Assembly: GCF_013248995.1 (NCBI RefSeq)
Contig: NZ_JABRPK010000001.1
Coordinates: 806,001 to 870,000 of the forward strand
DNA from: Frigoribacterium sp. VKM Ac-2836
GTDB lineage: Bacteria; Actinomycetota; Actinomycetes; Actinomycetales; Microbacteriaceae
Direction: 5' to 3'
Length of the DNA stretch: 64,000 nucleotides
Part shown: positions 38,621-47,194 of the stretch, piece by piece
Layout: each line of letters opens with the position of its first letter
Numbering within the stretch: the stretch's first letter is position 1
Translations under genes and position numbers: made by a program
Notes under the pieces: model-generated
Told to the model about the DNA's origin: nothing
The model's input: only the letters and a program-made list of their open reading frames with translations
Database searches by the model: none

Positions 38621-39552
38621 TCACAGCGAACAAGAAGGGCCGGCTCACCGTTCTCGGCGCAGTCGCGATCGGGGCCATGGTGGCCCTGGCAGGGTGCTCG
38701 TCGAGCGACCCGCTGAGCTCGGGCGACTCGTCCGCGTCGAGCGACGGTGACACGCTCGTCATCGGCTCGCAGCAGTACTACTCGAACGAGATCATCGCCG
38801 AGCTGTACGCCCAGGCGCTCGAGGCCAAGGGCTACACGGTCGACCGTCAGTACCAGATCGGCCAGCGCGAGGTGTATCTGCCCGAGCTCGAGTCGGGCAA
38901 GATCGACGTCTTCCCCGAGTACACCGGCAACCTGCTGCAGTACTACGACAAAGAAGAGACGGCGAAGTCGCCCGAGGAGGTCGAGTCGGCCCTGGCCGCC
39001 GCGCTGCCCTCCGGTCTGACCGCGCTCAAGGCCGCCGCGGCGTCCGACCAGGACAGCTACAACGTGACGAAGGAGTTCTCCGAGGAGAACGACATCACGA
39101 GCCTGGCCGACCTCAAGGACTACTCCGGCACGCTGACCCTGGGTGCTCCGCCCGAGAACGCCGAGCGCCCCTACGGCCCCCCCGGCCTGAAGAGCATCTA
39201 CGGCGTCGACGTCACCTCGACCCCGATCGACGACGGTGGTGGCCCCTTGACGGTCAAGGCCCTGACGGACGGTAGCGTCCAACTGGCCGACATCTACACG
39301 GCCAGCCCCCTGATCCCCGAGAACGACCTGGTCACGCTCGAGGACCCCGAGAACATGATCCTGCCGCAGAACGTGGTGCCGATCGTGTCCGACAAGGTCG
39401 ACTCCGACGCGCAGGACGTCATCGAGAGCGTGGACGCAGTCCTCAGCGCGTCCGATCTGCAGGAACTCAACTCGAAGAGCCAGACCGACAAGGAGTCCTC
39501 GGCCACCATCGCCAAGGACTACCTGACCGAGAAGGGCCTGCTCGACAGCTAG
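38617..39552 (+). CDS. Osmoprotectant-binding lipoprotein
   Basis: The 311-residue extracellular substrate-binding protein has a lipobox LAGC at about residues 23-26, so it is lipid-anchored on the outer face of the membrane. The OpuAC/ProX-like fold shows IGSQQYYSNEIIAELYAQALEAKGY and VDVFPEYTGNLLQYY-like sequence. Aromatic residues in these motifs would cage a quaternary ammonium group. Ligand (betaine, choline or carnitine) not decided. GTG at 38617 has GAAAGG six bases upstream. Confidence 0.93.
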   Translation: MITANKKGRLTVLGAVAIGAMVALAGCSSSDPLSSGDSSASSDGDTLVIGSQQYYSNEIIAELYAQALEAKGYTVDRQYQIGQREVYLPELESGKIDVFPEYTGNLLQYYDKEETAKSPEEVESALAAALPSGLTALKAAAASDQDSYNVTKEFSEENDITSLADLKDYSGTLTLGAPPENAERPYGPPGLKSIYGVDVTSTPIDDGGGPLTVKALTDGSVQLADIYTASPLIPENDLVTLEDPENMILPQNVVPIVSDKVDSDAQDVIESVDAVLSASDLQELNSKSQTDKESSATIAKDYLTEKGLLDS

Positions 39553-39567
39553 GCACCTCCGATCCTC

Positions 39568-39601
39568 GAGAGCCCCGTTCCGTCCGCGGAACGGGGCTCT
39601 C
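39568..39601. terminator. Strong terminator after the osmoprotectant operon
   Basis: A perfect 14-bp stem (GAGAGCCCCGTTCC) with a six-base GTCCGC loop. It lies between convergent operon ends and can serve both strands. Confidence 0.88.
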
Positions 39602-39635
39602 CGTCGTCCGGGGCCCCGCCCGCCGGGCGAGGACG

Positions 39636-39645
39636 AGGAGGCGCG
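39636..39645. repeat. Copy of the AGGAGGCGCG decamer (intergenic)
   Basis: Within CGAGGAGGCGCGGGTC, directly before the minus-strand DedA stop at 39648. Confidence 0.6.
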
Positions 39646-39647
39646 GG

Positions 39648-40316
39648 TCAGGACGCGTCGTCGCCCACGCTCTCGTCGGGGTGCGCCATGTGTCGTTCCT
39701 CGCGGCGGTGGAGGACCTTCTTGACGACGACCACCAGCAGCGCGAACACGGCGATGATGCCGGCGAAGACGTAGCCGGCCTGGTGCAGCTGGTCGGCGAG
39801 TTCGCGGTAGCTGCCCGCGGCGGCGGCACCGACCGAGACGTAGGCGAGCGCCCAGAGGATGCAGGCGGGCGTCGTCCACGTGAGGAACGTCCGGTAGCGC
39901 ATGGGGCTCGTGCCCACGGTCAGCGGGATCAACGAGTGCAGCACCGGCAGAAACCTCGACACGAACACGGCGATGCCGCCCCGTCGGGCGAGGTAGTTCT
40001 CGGCCCGCACCCAGTTCGCCTCGCCGATGCGTCGGCCGGGCGCGCTCGCCCGGATCTTCGGCCCGAAGAACCGGCCGAGGGCGAACCCGACGCTCTCGCC
40101 CATAAGGGCGCCGACGACGAGGGCTGCGACGAGCGCTCCGAACTCGAACGGCGACGCGACCGCCGTCGCCGACACGATGGCCACCGTGTCGCCCGGCACG
40201 ATCAGCCCGAGCAGCACCGAGGTCTCGAGCACCATGGCGACGCCCGCCAACACGGTCCTCACCACGGGGTCGACGGACTGCACCAGGTCGAGCAGTGTCG
40301 TCAGCACGTCGTTCAC
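39648..40316 (-). CDS. DedA-family membrane protein
   Basis: The 222-residue protein of the DedA/SNARE-associated (VTT) family has ETSVLLGLIVPGDTV near the N-terminus (conserved E and PGD), GESVGFALGRFFG and the re-entrant FVSRFLPVLHSLIPLTVGTSPM with the conserved Arg. Relatives are undecaprenyl-phosphate or phospholipid flippases. The GTG at 40316 is chosen over a GTG at 40334 because TAGGCT lies seven bases in front of it, inside the longer version. Confidence 0.9.
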   Translation of the reverse strand: MNDVLTTLLDLVQSVDPVVRTVLAGVAMVLETSVLLGLIVPGDTVAIVSATAVASPFEFGALVAALVVGALMGESVGFALGRFFGPKIRASAPGRRIGEANWVRAENYLARRGGIAVFVSRFLPVLHSLIPLTVGTSPMRYRTFLTWTTPACILWALAYVSVGAAAAGSYRELADQLHQAGYVFAGIIAVFALLVVVVKKVLHRREERHMAHPDESVGDDAS

Positions 40317-40323
40317 CTGCCCG

Positions 40324-40329
40324 AGCCTA
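40324..40329 (-). promoter_or_regulatory. -10 element of the DedA gene (leaderless)
   Basis: TAGGCT on the minus strand ends seven bases before the GTG at 40316. Confidence 0.45.
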
Positions 40330-40363
40330 TTCACAGCAAGTGCACGGCGCCCGAGAGCTCAAA

Positions 40364-40377
40364 ACGACACGTGTCGT
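40364..40377 (+). promoter_or_regulatory. Palindromic operator candidate over the cyd promoter
   Basis: A perfect 14-base palindrome, ACGACACGTGTCGT. With the -10 TAGGCT at 40391-40396 and a 17-base spacer, the -35 region (40368-40373) falls in its centre, so a bound regulator would block RNA polymerase. The sequence does not match the Rex consensus; the regulator is unknown. Confidence 0.5.
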
Positions 40378-40390
40378 CTATCTGTCGATC

Positions 40391-40396
40391 TAGGCT
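40391..40396 (+). promoter_or_regulatory. -10 element of the cyd operon
   Basis: TAGGCT, giving a leader of about 57 bases; AGGGAGAAGG (40441-40450) provides a ribosome site ahead of the cydA ATG. Confidence 0.4.
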
Positions 40397-40459
40397 CGTC
40401 ACGTCCCGACGGTGCGACGCACGACCACCATCACCATCCGAGGGAGAAGGCGCATCCCG

Positions 40460-41872
40460 ATGAACGAGCTGCTCGACCCGCTGCTGCTGTCCCGTTGGCA
40501 GTTCGGGCTCACCACCGTCTACCACTTCTTGTTCGTGCCGCTCACGATCGGCATGGCGTTCACGGTGGCCGTCTTCCAGACGGCGTGGGTGCGCACGGGC
40601 CGCATCCACTACCTGCAGCTGACCCAGTTCTTCGGCAAGATCTTCCTCATCAACTTCGCGATGGGCGTCGTGACCGGCATCGTTCAGGAGTTCCAGTTCG
40701 GCATGAACTGGTCCGACTACTCGCGGTTCGTCGGCGACGTGTTCGGTGCCCCGCTCGCGCTCGAAGGCCTGCTCGCGTTCTTCCTCGAGGCGACCTTCAT
40801 CGGCATCTGGATCTTCGGCTGGGACAAGGTGCCGAAGAAGCTGCACCTCGCGAGCATCTGGGGCGCGACCGTCGGCAGCATCCTCTCGGCGTACTTCATC
40901 ATCGCCGCGAACGCCTTCATGCAGAACCCGGTCGGCTACGACATCAACGAGCAGAAGGGCCGGGCCGAGCTCACCAGCATCTGGGAGGTCCTGACCAACA
41001 AGGTGGCCCTGGCGGCGTTCCCCCACACGATCTTCGCCTGCTTCATGGTGTCGGCCGCAGTCATCGTCGCGGTCGCCGCCTGGCACCTGTCCCGCAACCA
41101 GCACCTCGAGACGATGCGGCCGGCCCTGCGCTTCGGTCTCTGGACGATGGTGGCGGCCGGTGCCCTCACGTTCATCACGGGCGACCAGCTCGGCCTCGCG
41201 ATGGTCGAGACCCAGCCCATGAAGATGGCCGCCGCGGAGGCGCTCTATCGGACGAGCACCGGTGTGGACGCCTCGTTCTCGATCTTCACGCTGGGCACGC
41301 CCGACGGCGTGCACGAGCTCTTCAGCATCCGGGTGCCCTACCTGCTGTCGTTCCTGTCGACGCACACCATCGACGGCACCGTCGAGGGCATCAACGACCT
41401 CCAGGCCCAATACGTGCAGCTCTACGGCCCCGGGGACTACACACCGATCATCTGGGTCACCTACTGGTCCTTCCGGTGGATGATGGGCCTCGGCATGGTC
41501 AGCGTCCTCGTCTCGCTCGTCGGCCTCTGGATGACCCGCAAGGGTCGTCTGCCGCAGAGCAGGTGGGTGTGGCGGGCCGCGATCTTCAGCTATCCCATGC
41601 CCCTCATGGCGATGATCGTCGGGTGGGTCTTCACCGAGATGGGACGGCAGCCCTGGCTCGTCTTCGGGTTGCTCAAGACCGAGGACGGCGTCTCGCCCGG
41701 GGTCACCGGACTGACGGTGCTCATCTCGCTCGTCGCCTTCACCCTGATCTACGGAACTCTCGCCGTCGTCGAGTTCCGGCTCATCGTCAAGGCCGCCCAG
41801 AAGGGGCCGGCCGACGCGCCGGAGCCCGATCCCGTGTCGGGCGAGATCCGACACGAGGCGACGGTCTACTGA
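40460..41872 (+). CDS. cydA: Cytochrome bd oxidase subunit I
   Basis: CydA is the haem-bearing, quinol-oxidising subunit of cytochrome bd. The 470-residue protein has the N-terminal SRWQFGLTTVYHFLFVPLTIG with the haem b595 His, GIVQEFQFGMNW with the conserved Glu and Gln, the second haem ligand His in the middle third, the Met ligand in WMMGLGM, and the GRQPWLVFG motif near residue 393. The short Q-loop form seems present. It begins the cydABDC operon, which supports growth at low oxygen and under nitric oxide or respiratory inhibitors. Confidence 0.97.
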   Translation: MNELLDPLLLSRWQFGLTTVYHFLFVPLTIGMAFTVAVFQTAWVRTGRIHYLQLTQFFGKIFLINFAMGVVTGIVQEFQFGMNWSDYSRFVGDVFGAPLALEGLLAFFLEATFIGIWIFGWDKVPKKLHLASIWGATVGSILSAYFIIAANAFMQNPVGYDINEQKGRAELTSIWEVLTNKVALAAFPHTIFACFMVSAAVIVAVAAWHLSRNQHLETMRPALRFGLWTMVAAGALTFITGDQLGLAMVETQPMKMAAAEALYRTSTGVDASFSIFTLGTPDGVHELFSIRVPYLLSFLSTHTIDGTVEGINDLQAQYVQLYGPGDYTPIIWVTYWSFRWMMGLGMVSVLVSLVGLWMTRKGRLPQSRWVWRAAIFSYPMPLMAMIVGWVFTEMGRQPWLVFGLLKTEDGVSPGVTGLTVLISLVAFTLIYGTLAVVEFRLIVKAAQKGPADAPEPDPVSGEIRHEATVY

Positions 41873-41915
41873 TGTCCGCGCCCCCTACCGACCCGATGCG
41901 AGAAAGGCTCTGACC

Positions 41916-42917
41916 ATGGACCTCCCCACCCTCTGGTTCGTCATCCTCGGCTTCTTCTTCGTCGGCTACTTCGTCCTCGACGGCTTCGACTTCGGGGTCG
42001 GCATGTCGCTGCCCTTCCTCGGCCGGGACGACACCGACCGGCGTGTGTTGATCAACACCATCGGTCCCGTCTGGGACCTCAACGAGACGTGGGTCATCGT
42101 CGCCGGCGCCTTCCTCTTCGCGGCCTTCCCCGAGTGGTACGCCACGCTGTTCAGCGGGTTCTACCTCTTGATGCTGCTGATCCTGTTGGCCCTGATCGTG
42201 CGCGGCGTCTCGTTCGAGTACCGTCACCAACGCCCCGAGGCGGCCTGGAAGCGCCGTTTCGACCTGATGATCGTCATCGGCTCGGCCGTCCCGGCGTTCG
42301 TCTGGGGCCTCGTCTTCGCCAACGTCGTGCAGGGCGTGCCACTCGACGAAGGCCACAACTACACCGGGTCGTTGATCGACCTGCTCAACCCCTACGCCTT
42401 GCTGGGCGGCCTCACGACACTGCTGCTCTTCTTCACGCACGGCGTGGTGTTCGTCACGCTCAAGACCGAGGGCGAGATCCGGCAGCGGGCCCGCCGCCTG
42501 GCCGCCCGGGCCGGAGTCCTCACGATCGTCGTCGCCGCGTCCTTCCTCGTGCTGACCTCGCTGATGCACGGGACTCTCGCGTCGATCGTCCTCTCGGTCG
42601 TGGCGGCCGTCACCCTCATCGCGGCCTTCGTGGCCAACCTCCGTGGCCACGAGGGGCGGTCCTTCGGCTTGATGGCCGTCACGATCGCCCTGGCGGTCTC
42701 CAGTCTCTTCGCCGCCCTGTTCCCCGGGGTGATGCCCGCGAGCAACGACCCGGCCAACGGTCTGACGATCGTGAACGCCTCGAGCTCGACCTATACCCTC
42801 ACGATCATGAGCTGGGTCGCCCTCGTCTTCGTCCCGCTCATCCTCGGCTACCAGGCCTTCACCTACTGGATCTTCCGCAAGCGCATCAGCCGTGCGGCGA
42901 TCCCGGCTGCGCACTGA
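41916..42917 (+). CDS. cydB: Cytochrome bd oxidase subunit II
   Basis: The 333-residue CydB has the diagnostic YFVLDGFDFGVGM near the N-terminus, GPVWDLNETWVI around residue 50 and about eight helices. It lies 43 bases after cydA, with GAAAGG before the ATG. It is somewhat shorter than the E. coli protein (379), as is common in actinobacteria. Confidence 0.97.
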   Translation: MDLPTLWFVILGFFFVGYFVLDGFDFGVGMSLPFLGRDDTDRRVLINTIGPVWDLNETWVIVAGAFLFAAFPEWYATLFSGFYLLMLLILLALIVRGVSFEYRHQRPEAAWKRRFDLMIVIGSAVPAFVWGLVFANVVQGVPLDEGHNYTGSLIDLLNPYALLGGLTTLLLFFTHGVVFVTLKTEGEIRQRARRLAARAGVLTIVVAASFLVLTSLMHGTLASIVLSVVAAVTLIAAFVANLRGHEGRSFGLMAVTIALAVSSLFAALFPGVMPASNDPANGLTIVNASSSTYTLTIMSWVALVFVPLILGYQAFTYWIFRKRISRAAIPAAH

Positions 42918-42927
42918 GCCGGCTTCC

Positions 42928-44574
42928 GTGAAACCGCTCGACCCGCGCCTCCTGCGTTACGCCTCCGCCGCCCGGGTGTTCCTCGGACTGGGTGCGTTGC
43001 TCGGTCTCGCGCAGACCGTCTCGATCGTCGCCGTGGCCTGGTTCACGACGACAGCCGTGGTCCTGGTCGTCGAGGGTCGCGCAGCCGACGGGCTCGCGAC
43101 CGCCCTGGTCGGACTCGGCGTCTCGGTGGCGGTCCGGTCGTTCGTGGTGTGGGCGCTCGAGGTGACGTCCGCGCGGGCGGCGGCGCAGGTGAAGAGCCAG
43201 CTGCGGGCCCGTGTCGTCGGGGCGGTCGCCGACCGGGGGCGTGCCTTCGTCGACCGGCACTCGTCGGCGCACGTGGCGACCCTCGTCGGTCCCGGGCTCG
43301 ACGCGCTCGACGCGTACTTCGCCCGCTACCTGCCGCAGCTGGTCCTGACCGCTCTGGCGGCGCCGCTGCTGATCGTCGTCATGGCGCTGCACGACTGGTT
43401 GTCGGCCGTGATCGTCGTCCTGACCCTGCCGTTGATCCCCGTCTTCATGGTGCTGATCGGGTGGACGACCCGCACCGCCCAGGCCCGCCAGTGGGATCGT
43501 CTCACGCACCTCGCCTCGTCGTTCGCCGACGCCGTGGGCGGGGCGTCGACCCTCAAGTCGTTCGGTCGCGAGCAGCGACAGGTCGAGCGCATCGGCCGCA
43601 TCACCGACGACTACCGGGTCGAGACGGTGACGGTGCTGCGCGTGTCGTTCCTCAGCGGTTTCGTGCTCGAGCTCGCGGCGTCGTTGTCGGTCGCCTTGGT
43701 AGCCGTCTCGATCGGTATCCGGCTCGTCGACGGTTCGCTGGGGTTGACCGCGGGACTGTTCGTGCTGCTGCTCACCCCCGAGGCCTACCTGCCCCTGCGC
43801 CAGGTCGGTGCCAATTACCATGCCGCAGCCGACGGGGTCGCGGCGGCGGACGACGTGTTCGACCTCCTCGGAGACGAGCGGGGGTCCGACGCGCCCCGGG
43901 CGACCGGGTCGGCGGTCGTCGCGGATCGCCATGAGCCCCGCGCCGACGCCGACGCGCTCGTCGTGGACCGTGTCTCGGTGAGCCGAGGAGGCGCGGTGCG
44001 GCTGCCCGAGACCTCTCTCGTCGCCGAGACCGGTCGCGTCACGGCGGTCGTCGGCCCGAGCGGTGCCGGCAAGTCCACCCTGCTCGACGCCGTGCTCGGG
44101 CTCGAGTCGTGCGAGGGGCGAGTCGTCTGGCGATCGTCGGGTCTGCCCCCCGCCCGCCGTGAGATCGCGTGGTCGGGGCAGTCCCCCCTGCTGTCGTCCG
44201 GCACGGTGGCCGAGAACGTCGCTCTGGGTGACACGGGTGAGCCCGACACCGAGGCCGTCGTCCGTGCCCTGGACCTGGCCGGCGCGGCGGGCCTCGACCC
44301 GGCGCTCGTACTCGGGGCCGGCGGCCAGGGACTGTCCGGTGGGCAGGCGCAGCGGGTGTCCGTGGCCCGGGCCCTGTACCGACTCGATCGGGTGGGGTCG
44401 CGGCTGCTGCTGGTCGACGAGCCCTCGTCGGCGCTCGACCGGGTCACCGAGGCCCGGGTCGTGGCCGGCCTCCGTCGTATCGCGGCCACGGGCGTGGCCG
44501 TGGTCGTCGTCACGCACCGTCGTGCCGTCAGCGACGCCGCCGACCTCGTCGTCCGGGTCGGAGGAGTCTCGTGA
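42928..44574 (+). CDS. cydD: ABC transporter CydD (thiol exporter half)
   Basis: The 548-residue half-transporter has six membrane helices followed by an ATPase domain: Walker A GPSGAGKST (about 377-385), signature LSGGQAQR, Walker B LLLVDEP and a TH H-loop. With CydC it exports cysteine/thiols or haem-related reductant needed for cytochrome bd assembly. The GTG start is ten bases after the cydB stop. A copy of the CGCGCCTCCT decamer (42944-42953) encodes its first residues, PRLL. Confidence 0.95.
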   Translation: MKPLDPRLLRYASAARVFLGLGALLGLAQTVSIVAVAWFTTTAVVLVVEGRAADGLATALVGLGVSVAVRSFVVWALEVTSARAAAQVKSQLRARVVGAVADRGRAFVDRHSSAHVATLVGPGLDALDAYFARYLPQLVLTALAAPLLIVVMALHDWLSAVIVVLTLPLIPVFMVLIGWTTRTAQARQWDRLTHLASSFADAVGGASTLKSFGREQRQVERIGRITDDYRVETVTVLRVSFLSGFVLELAASLSVALVAVSIGIRLVDGSLGLTAGLFVLLLTPEAYLPLRQVGANYHAAADGVAAADDVFDLLGDERGSDAPRATGSAVVADRHEPRADADALVVDRVSVSRGGAVRLPETSLVAETGRVTAVVGPSGAGKSTLLDAVLGLESCEGRVVWRSSGLPPARREIAWSGQSPLLSSGTVAENVALGDTGEPDTEAVVRALDLAGAAGLDPALVLGAGGQGLSGGQAQRVSVARALYRLDRVGSRLLLVDEPSSALDRVTEARVVAGLRRIAATGVAVVVVTHRRAVSDAADLVVRVGGVS

Positions 44575-46304
44575 ACCGCTCGTTGCTCCGCACGGCGCAG
44601 CCCGGCGCGCGCCGGGCCGCCCCAGGCCTGGTCTTCGGCTCGCTCAGCGCCCTGTCGGCGGTGGCGCTCCTCGCGGCGTCCGCGTACCTCATCACCCGCG
44701 CTGCCGAGCAGCCGCCGATCCTCTACCTCTCGCTCGCCGTGGTCGGCGTCCGGGCGTTCGCGCTGTCCCGGGCGGTCTTCCGGTACCTCGAGCGCCTGTC
44801 GAGCCACGACGCGGCTTTCCGTCAGCTGGCGGTGGTCCGCACCGAGATGTACAGGCGGCTGATCCGGGTGGCCCCGGCGGGTCTCGGCCGCACCGACCGA
44901 GGCGACCTGGTGGCGCGCGTCGTCGGCGACGTCGACGCCTTGCAAGACCTGCCCCTGAGGGTGGTGCAGCCGCTCGTGGTGTCGAGTCTGACCTCCCTCG
45001 TCGCCGTGGTCGGCGTCGCCCTCGTGTCCCCGGCGGCCGCCGTGGTCCTGGCGGGCACGCTCGTCGTGGCCTTCCTCGTCGGCTGTGCGGCCGCCGACCG
45101 CCTCGCGCGCCGCAGCGAGCGCACCCTCGCCGATCGGCGTGGGGCGCTCTCGGGCGCGGTGGTGGACCTCGTCCAGAACATCGACGTGCTGATCGCCTTC
45201 GAGGCGATGGATCGGCAGCTCGGCCGGGTCGCGAGGCTCGACGACGACCTGCGCCGCGCCTCCTCACGCCGGGCGCTGACCGGTGGCGTCGTCGCCGCCG
45301 TCCTCTCGGCCCTGTCGGGTGCCGCCGTGCTCGCCACGATCCCCGTCGTCGCACCCGACGTCGCCTCGGGGGGACTGACCGGCCCGGCCTTCGCGCTGGT
45401 GGTCCTGGTGCCGCTCGCCGTCTTCGAGGTCGTCGGCGCGGTGCCGACGGCCGTGCTGGCCTGGCGACGGGTCAGCGCGAGCGGCGACCGCGTCGAGTCG
45501 GCGGTGCCCCCCGAGGTCCCCCCGGGCGTCGTCGACGACGGGGCCTTCGGCGGGGCGGCGGCCGACGTCGCCGAGAGCTCACGCTCACTCGACAGCGCCG
45601 CGCGGACGCCCGGGACCGCTCTGCGTCTGCGCGACCTGTCGGCGACGTGGCCCGGTGCCGCGGCCCCGGCGCTTCGCGGCGTCGATCTCGACGTGGCCGT
45701 GGGCGATCGCCTCGTGGTCGAGGGGCCGAGCGGCGCCGGAAAGACCACGCTGGCCTCGGTGCTCGCCCGCTTCGTGGAGCACACCGGACGCTACGAGGTC
45801 GGGGGAGTCGACACCGCGACCCTCGCCCCGGCCGCCGTCCGAGCGGCGGTCGGCCTGATCGAGCAGACTCCGTATCTCTTCGACGAGTCGCTGCGGCAGA
45901 ACCTCCTCTTCGCCCGCGACACGGCCACGGACGACGACCTGCTCGCCGTGCTCGAGCGTGTCGGGCTGCGCGACTGGGCCGCCGGGCGCGGAGGGCTGGA
46001 CGCGCCGATGGGGGAGCGGGGTGTCCTCGTCTCGGGCGGTCAGGCCCAGCGCATCTCGCTGGCCCGGGCGCTCCTGCGGGGCTTCCCGGTGCTCGTGCTC
46101 GACGAGCCCACGGCGGGTCTCGACTCCGAGACCGCGCGCCGGCTCGTGGTCGACGTCCTCACGACGGCCCGGGACGACGGGTCCACGGTGGTCGTGATCT
46201 CGCACGTCGAGGTGCCGGCCGAGTTGATCACACGCCGCGTGCGCATCGAGGCGGGCCGCCTGCACGAGGTCGCCGTCGATGTCGAGGCCGCTCGCGACGC
46301 GTGA
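44571..46304 (+). CDS. cydC: ABC transporter CydC (thiol exporter half)
   Basis: The 577-residue partner of CydD overlaps it by four bases (GTGA). It has an N-terminal six-helix domain starting at LVFGSLSALSAVALLAASAYLI and an ATPase domain with GPSGAGKTT, VSGGQAQR and LVLDEP, all intact. The linker between domains is long and Pro/Ala rich. Confidence 0.95.
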   Translation: MNRSLLRTAQPGARRAAPGLVFGSLSALSAVALLAASAYLITRAAEQPPILYLSLAVVGVRAFALSRAVFRYLERLSSHDAAFRQLAVVRTEMYRRLIRVAPAGLGRTDRGDLVARVVGDVDALQDLPLRVVQPLVVSSLTSLVAVVGVALVSPAAAVVLAGTLVVAFLVGCAAADRLARRSERTLADRRGALSGAVVDLVQNIDVLIAFEAMDRQLGRVARLDDDLRRASSRRALTGGVVAAVLSALSGAAVLATIPVVAPDVASGGLTGPAFALVVLVPLAVFEVVGAVPTAVLAWRRVSASGDRVESAVPPEVPPGVVDDGAFGGAAADVAESSRSLDSAARTPGTALRLRDLSATWPGAAAPALRGVDLDVAVGDRLVVEGPSGAGKTTLASVLARFVEHTGRYEVGGVDTATLAPAAVRAAVGLIEQTPYLFDESLRQNLLFARDTATDDDLLAVLERVGLRDWAAGRGGLDAPMGERGVLVSGGQAQRISLARALLRGFPVLVLDEPTAGLDSETARRLVVDVLTTARDDGSTVVVISHVEVPAELITRRVRIEAGRLHEVAVDVEAARDA

Positions 46305-46334
46305 CGACTCGAGGTCGCCGCCGCCGAGCCGCGC

Positions 46335-47162
46335 TCAGTCGTCGATCGGACGACGCAGACGCTCGAGTCGTCCACGCCAGAGCGCGAGTCGACCGGGCTC
46401 CTCGGCCGCGGCCGGGCCGTCGATCCAGCCGGTGACGATGCGGATGCCGTGCAACGCACCGAGGCTCCACACCTCGAATCCGTCGAGCTCGTCCGGCCGG
46501 GTGTGGTCGTGCAACACGTCGACTCCGAGGACGGCGGCGAGCGTCGTCAGGCTGCGCACCGTGACGCCCGGCAGACGGGGCAGGTCGTCGGCGGGCAGAC
46601 AGAGCGCGTCGCCGCGCCACCAGACGATGGAGCTCCAGGCGCCCTCGACGACGAACCCTTCGGGCGAGAGCAGCACCGCTTCGTCGGCCCCGCCCTCCCG
46701 GGCCTCGGCGACGAGCGCACCGAGTGCCGCGAGATCGGGGCCCTTGACCGAGGGCTGCGTGCGGGGATCGCGTGCGGCCGTGGCGAGCACGACCGAGCGG
46801 CGGCGCGGGGGAGCCGGCCGGAGGCGCAGCTGCAGTCGCGCCCGCCCGGGACGGTCGTCTGCATCGCCGGCGACGAGCTCGACGCGGGGGAACCAGGCGC
46901 CCGTGCGGGGCAGCATCGCGACGACCGCAGCCCAGAACGCCGAGACCTCGTCCGCGTCGGGACCGGCGATCACCCCGGCGACCGAGCCGGCGAATCGGTC
47001 GCGGTGCACGTCGAGGGCGAGCACCGCACCGTCGTCGATCAGCCACGAGTCGGCGACCAGGAGGGGCGGGTCGGCCTCGCCCCCCGCCACGCTCCGGCTC
47101 GTGGACAACTCGCCGCCCTGCCAGACGTGCAGCACGTCGCCTCGCGGTCGCTCGGCACTCAT
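46335..47162 (-). CDS. pabC: Class IV aminotransferase, aminodeoxychorismate lyase-like
   Basis: The 275-residue fold-type IV PLP enzyme has the Schiff-base Lys in PSVKGPDLAALG (around residue 138), the PLP-contacting Glu in GFVVEGAWSSIVWW and the LGALHGIRIVTGW phosphate-binding region. Because pabB is divergent 32 bases away, 4-amino-4-deoxychorismate lyase is the best guess: it yields p-aminobenzoate plus pyruvate for folate. A D-amino-acid or branched-chain aminotransferase is less likely. Confidence 0.82.
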   Translation of the reverse strand: MSAERPRGDVLHVWQGGELSTSRSVAGGEADPPLLVADSWLIDDGAVLALDVHRDRFAGSVAGVIAGPDADEVSAFWAAVVAMLPRTGAWFPRVELVAGDADDRPGRARLQLRLRPAPPRRRSVVLATAARDPRTQPSVKGPDLAALGALVAEAREGGADEAVLLSPEGFVVEGAWSSIVWWRGDALCLPADDLPRLPGVTVRSLTTLAAVLGVDVLHDHTRPDELDGFEVWSLGALHGIRIVTGWIDGPAAAEEPGRLALWRGRLERLRRPIDD

Positions 47163-47181
47163 CGCGTGGGGGCTCCGCTCA

Positions 47182-47187
47182 TAGGAT
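47182..47187 (+). promoter_or_regulatory. -10 element of pabB
   Basis: TAGGAT ends seven bases before the ATG at 47195; leaderless spacing in the 32-base divergent gap to pabC. Confidence 0.4.
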
Positions 47188-47194
47188 CAAGGGT

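Noticed and set aside
40364-40377. Rex-binding site upstream of cydA
   Set aside because: The palindrome ACGACACGTGTCGT does not fit the TTGTGA-N6-TCACAA-type consensus.
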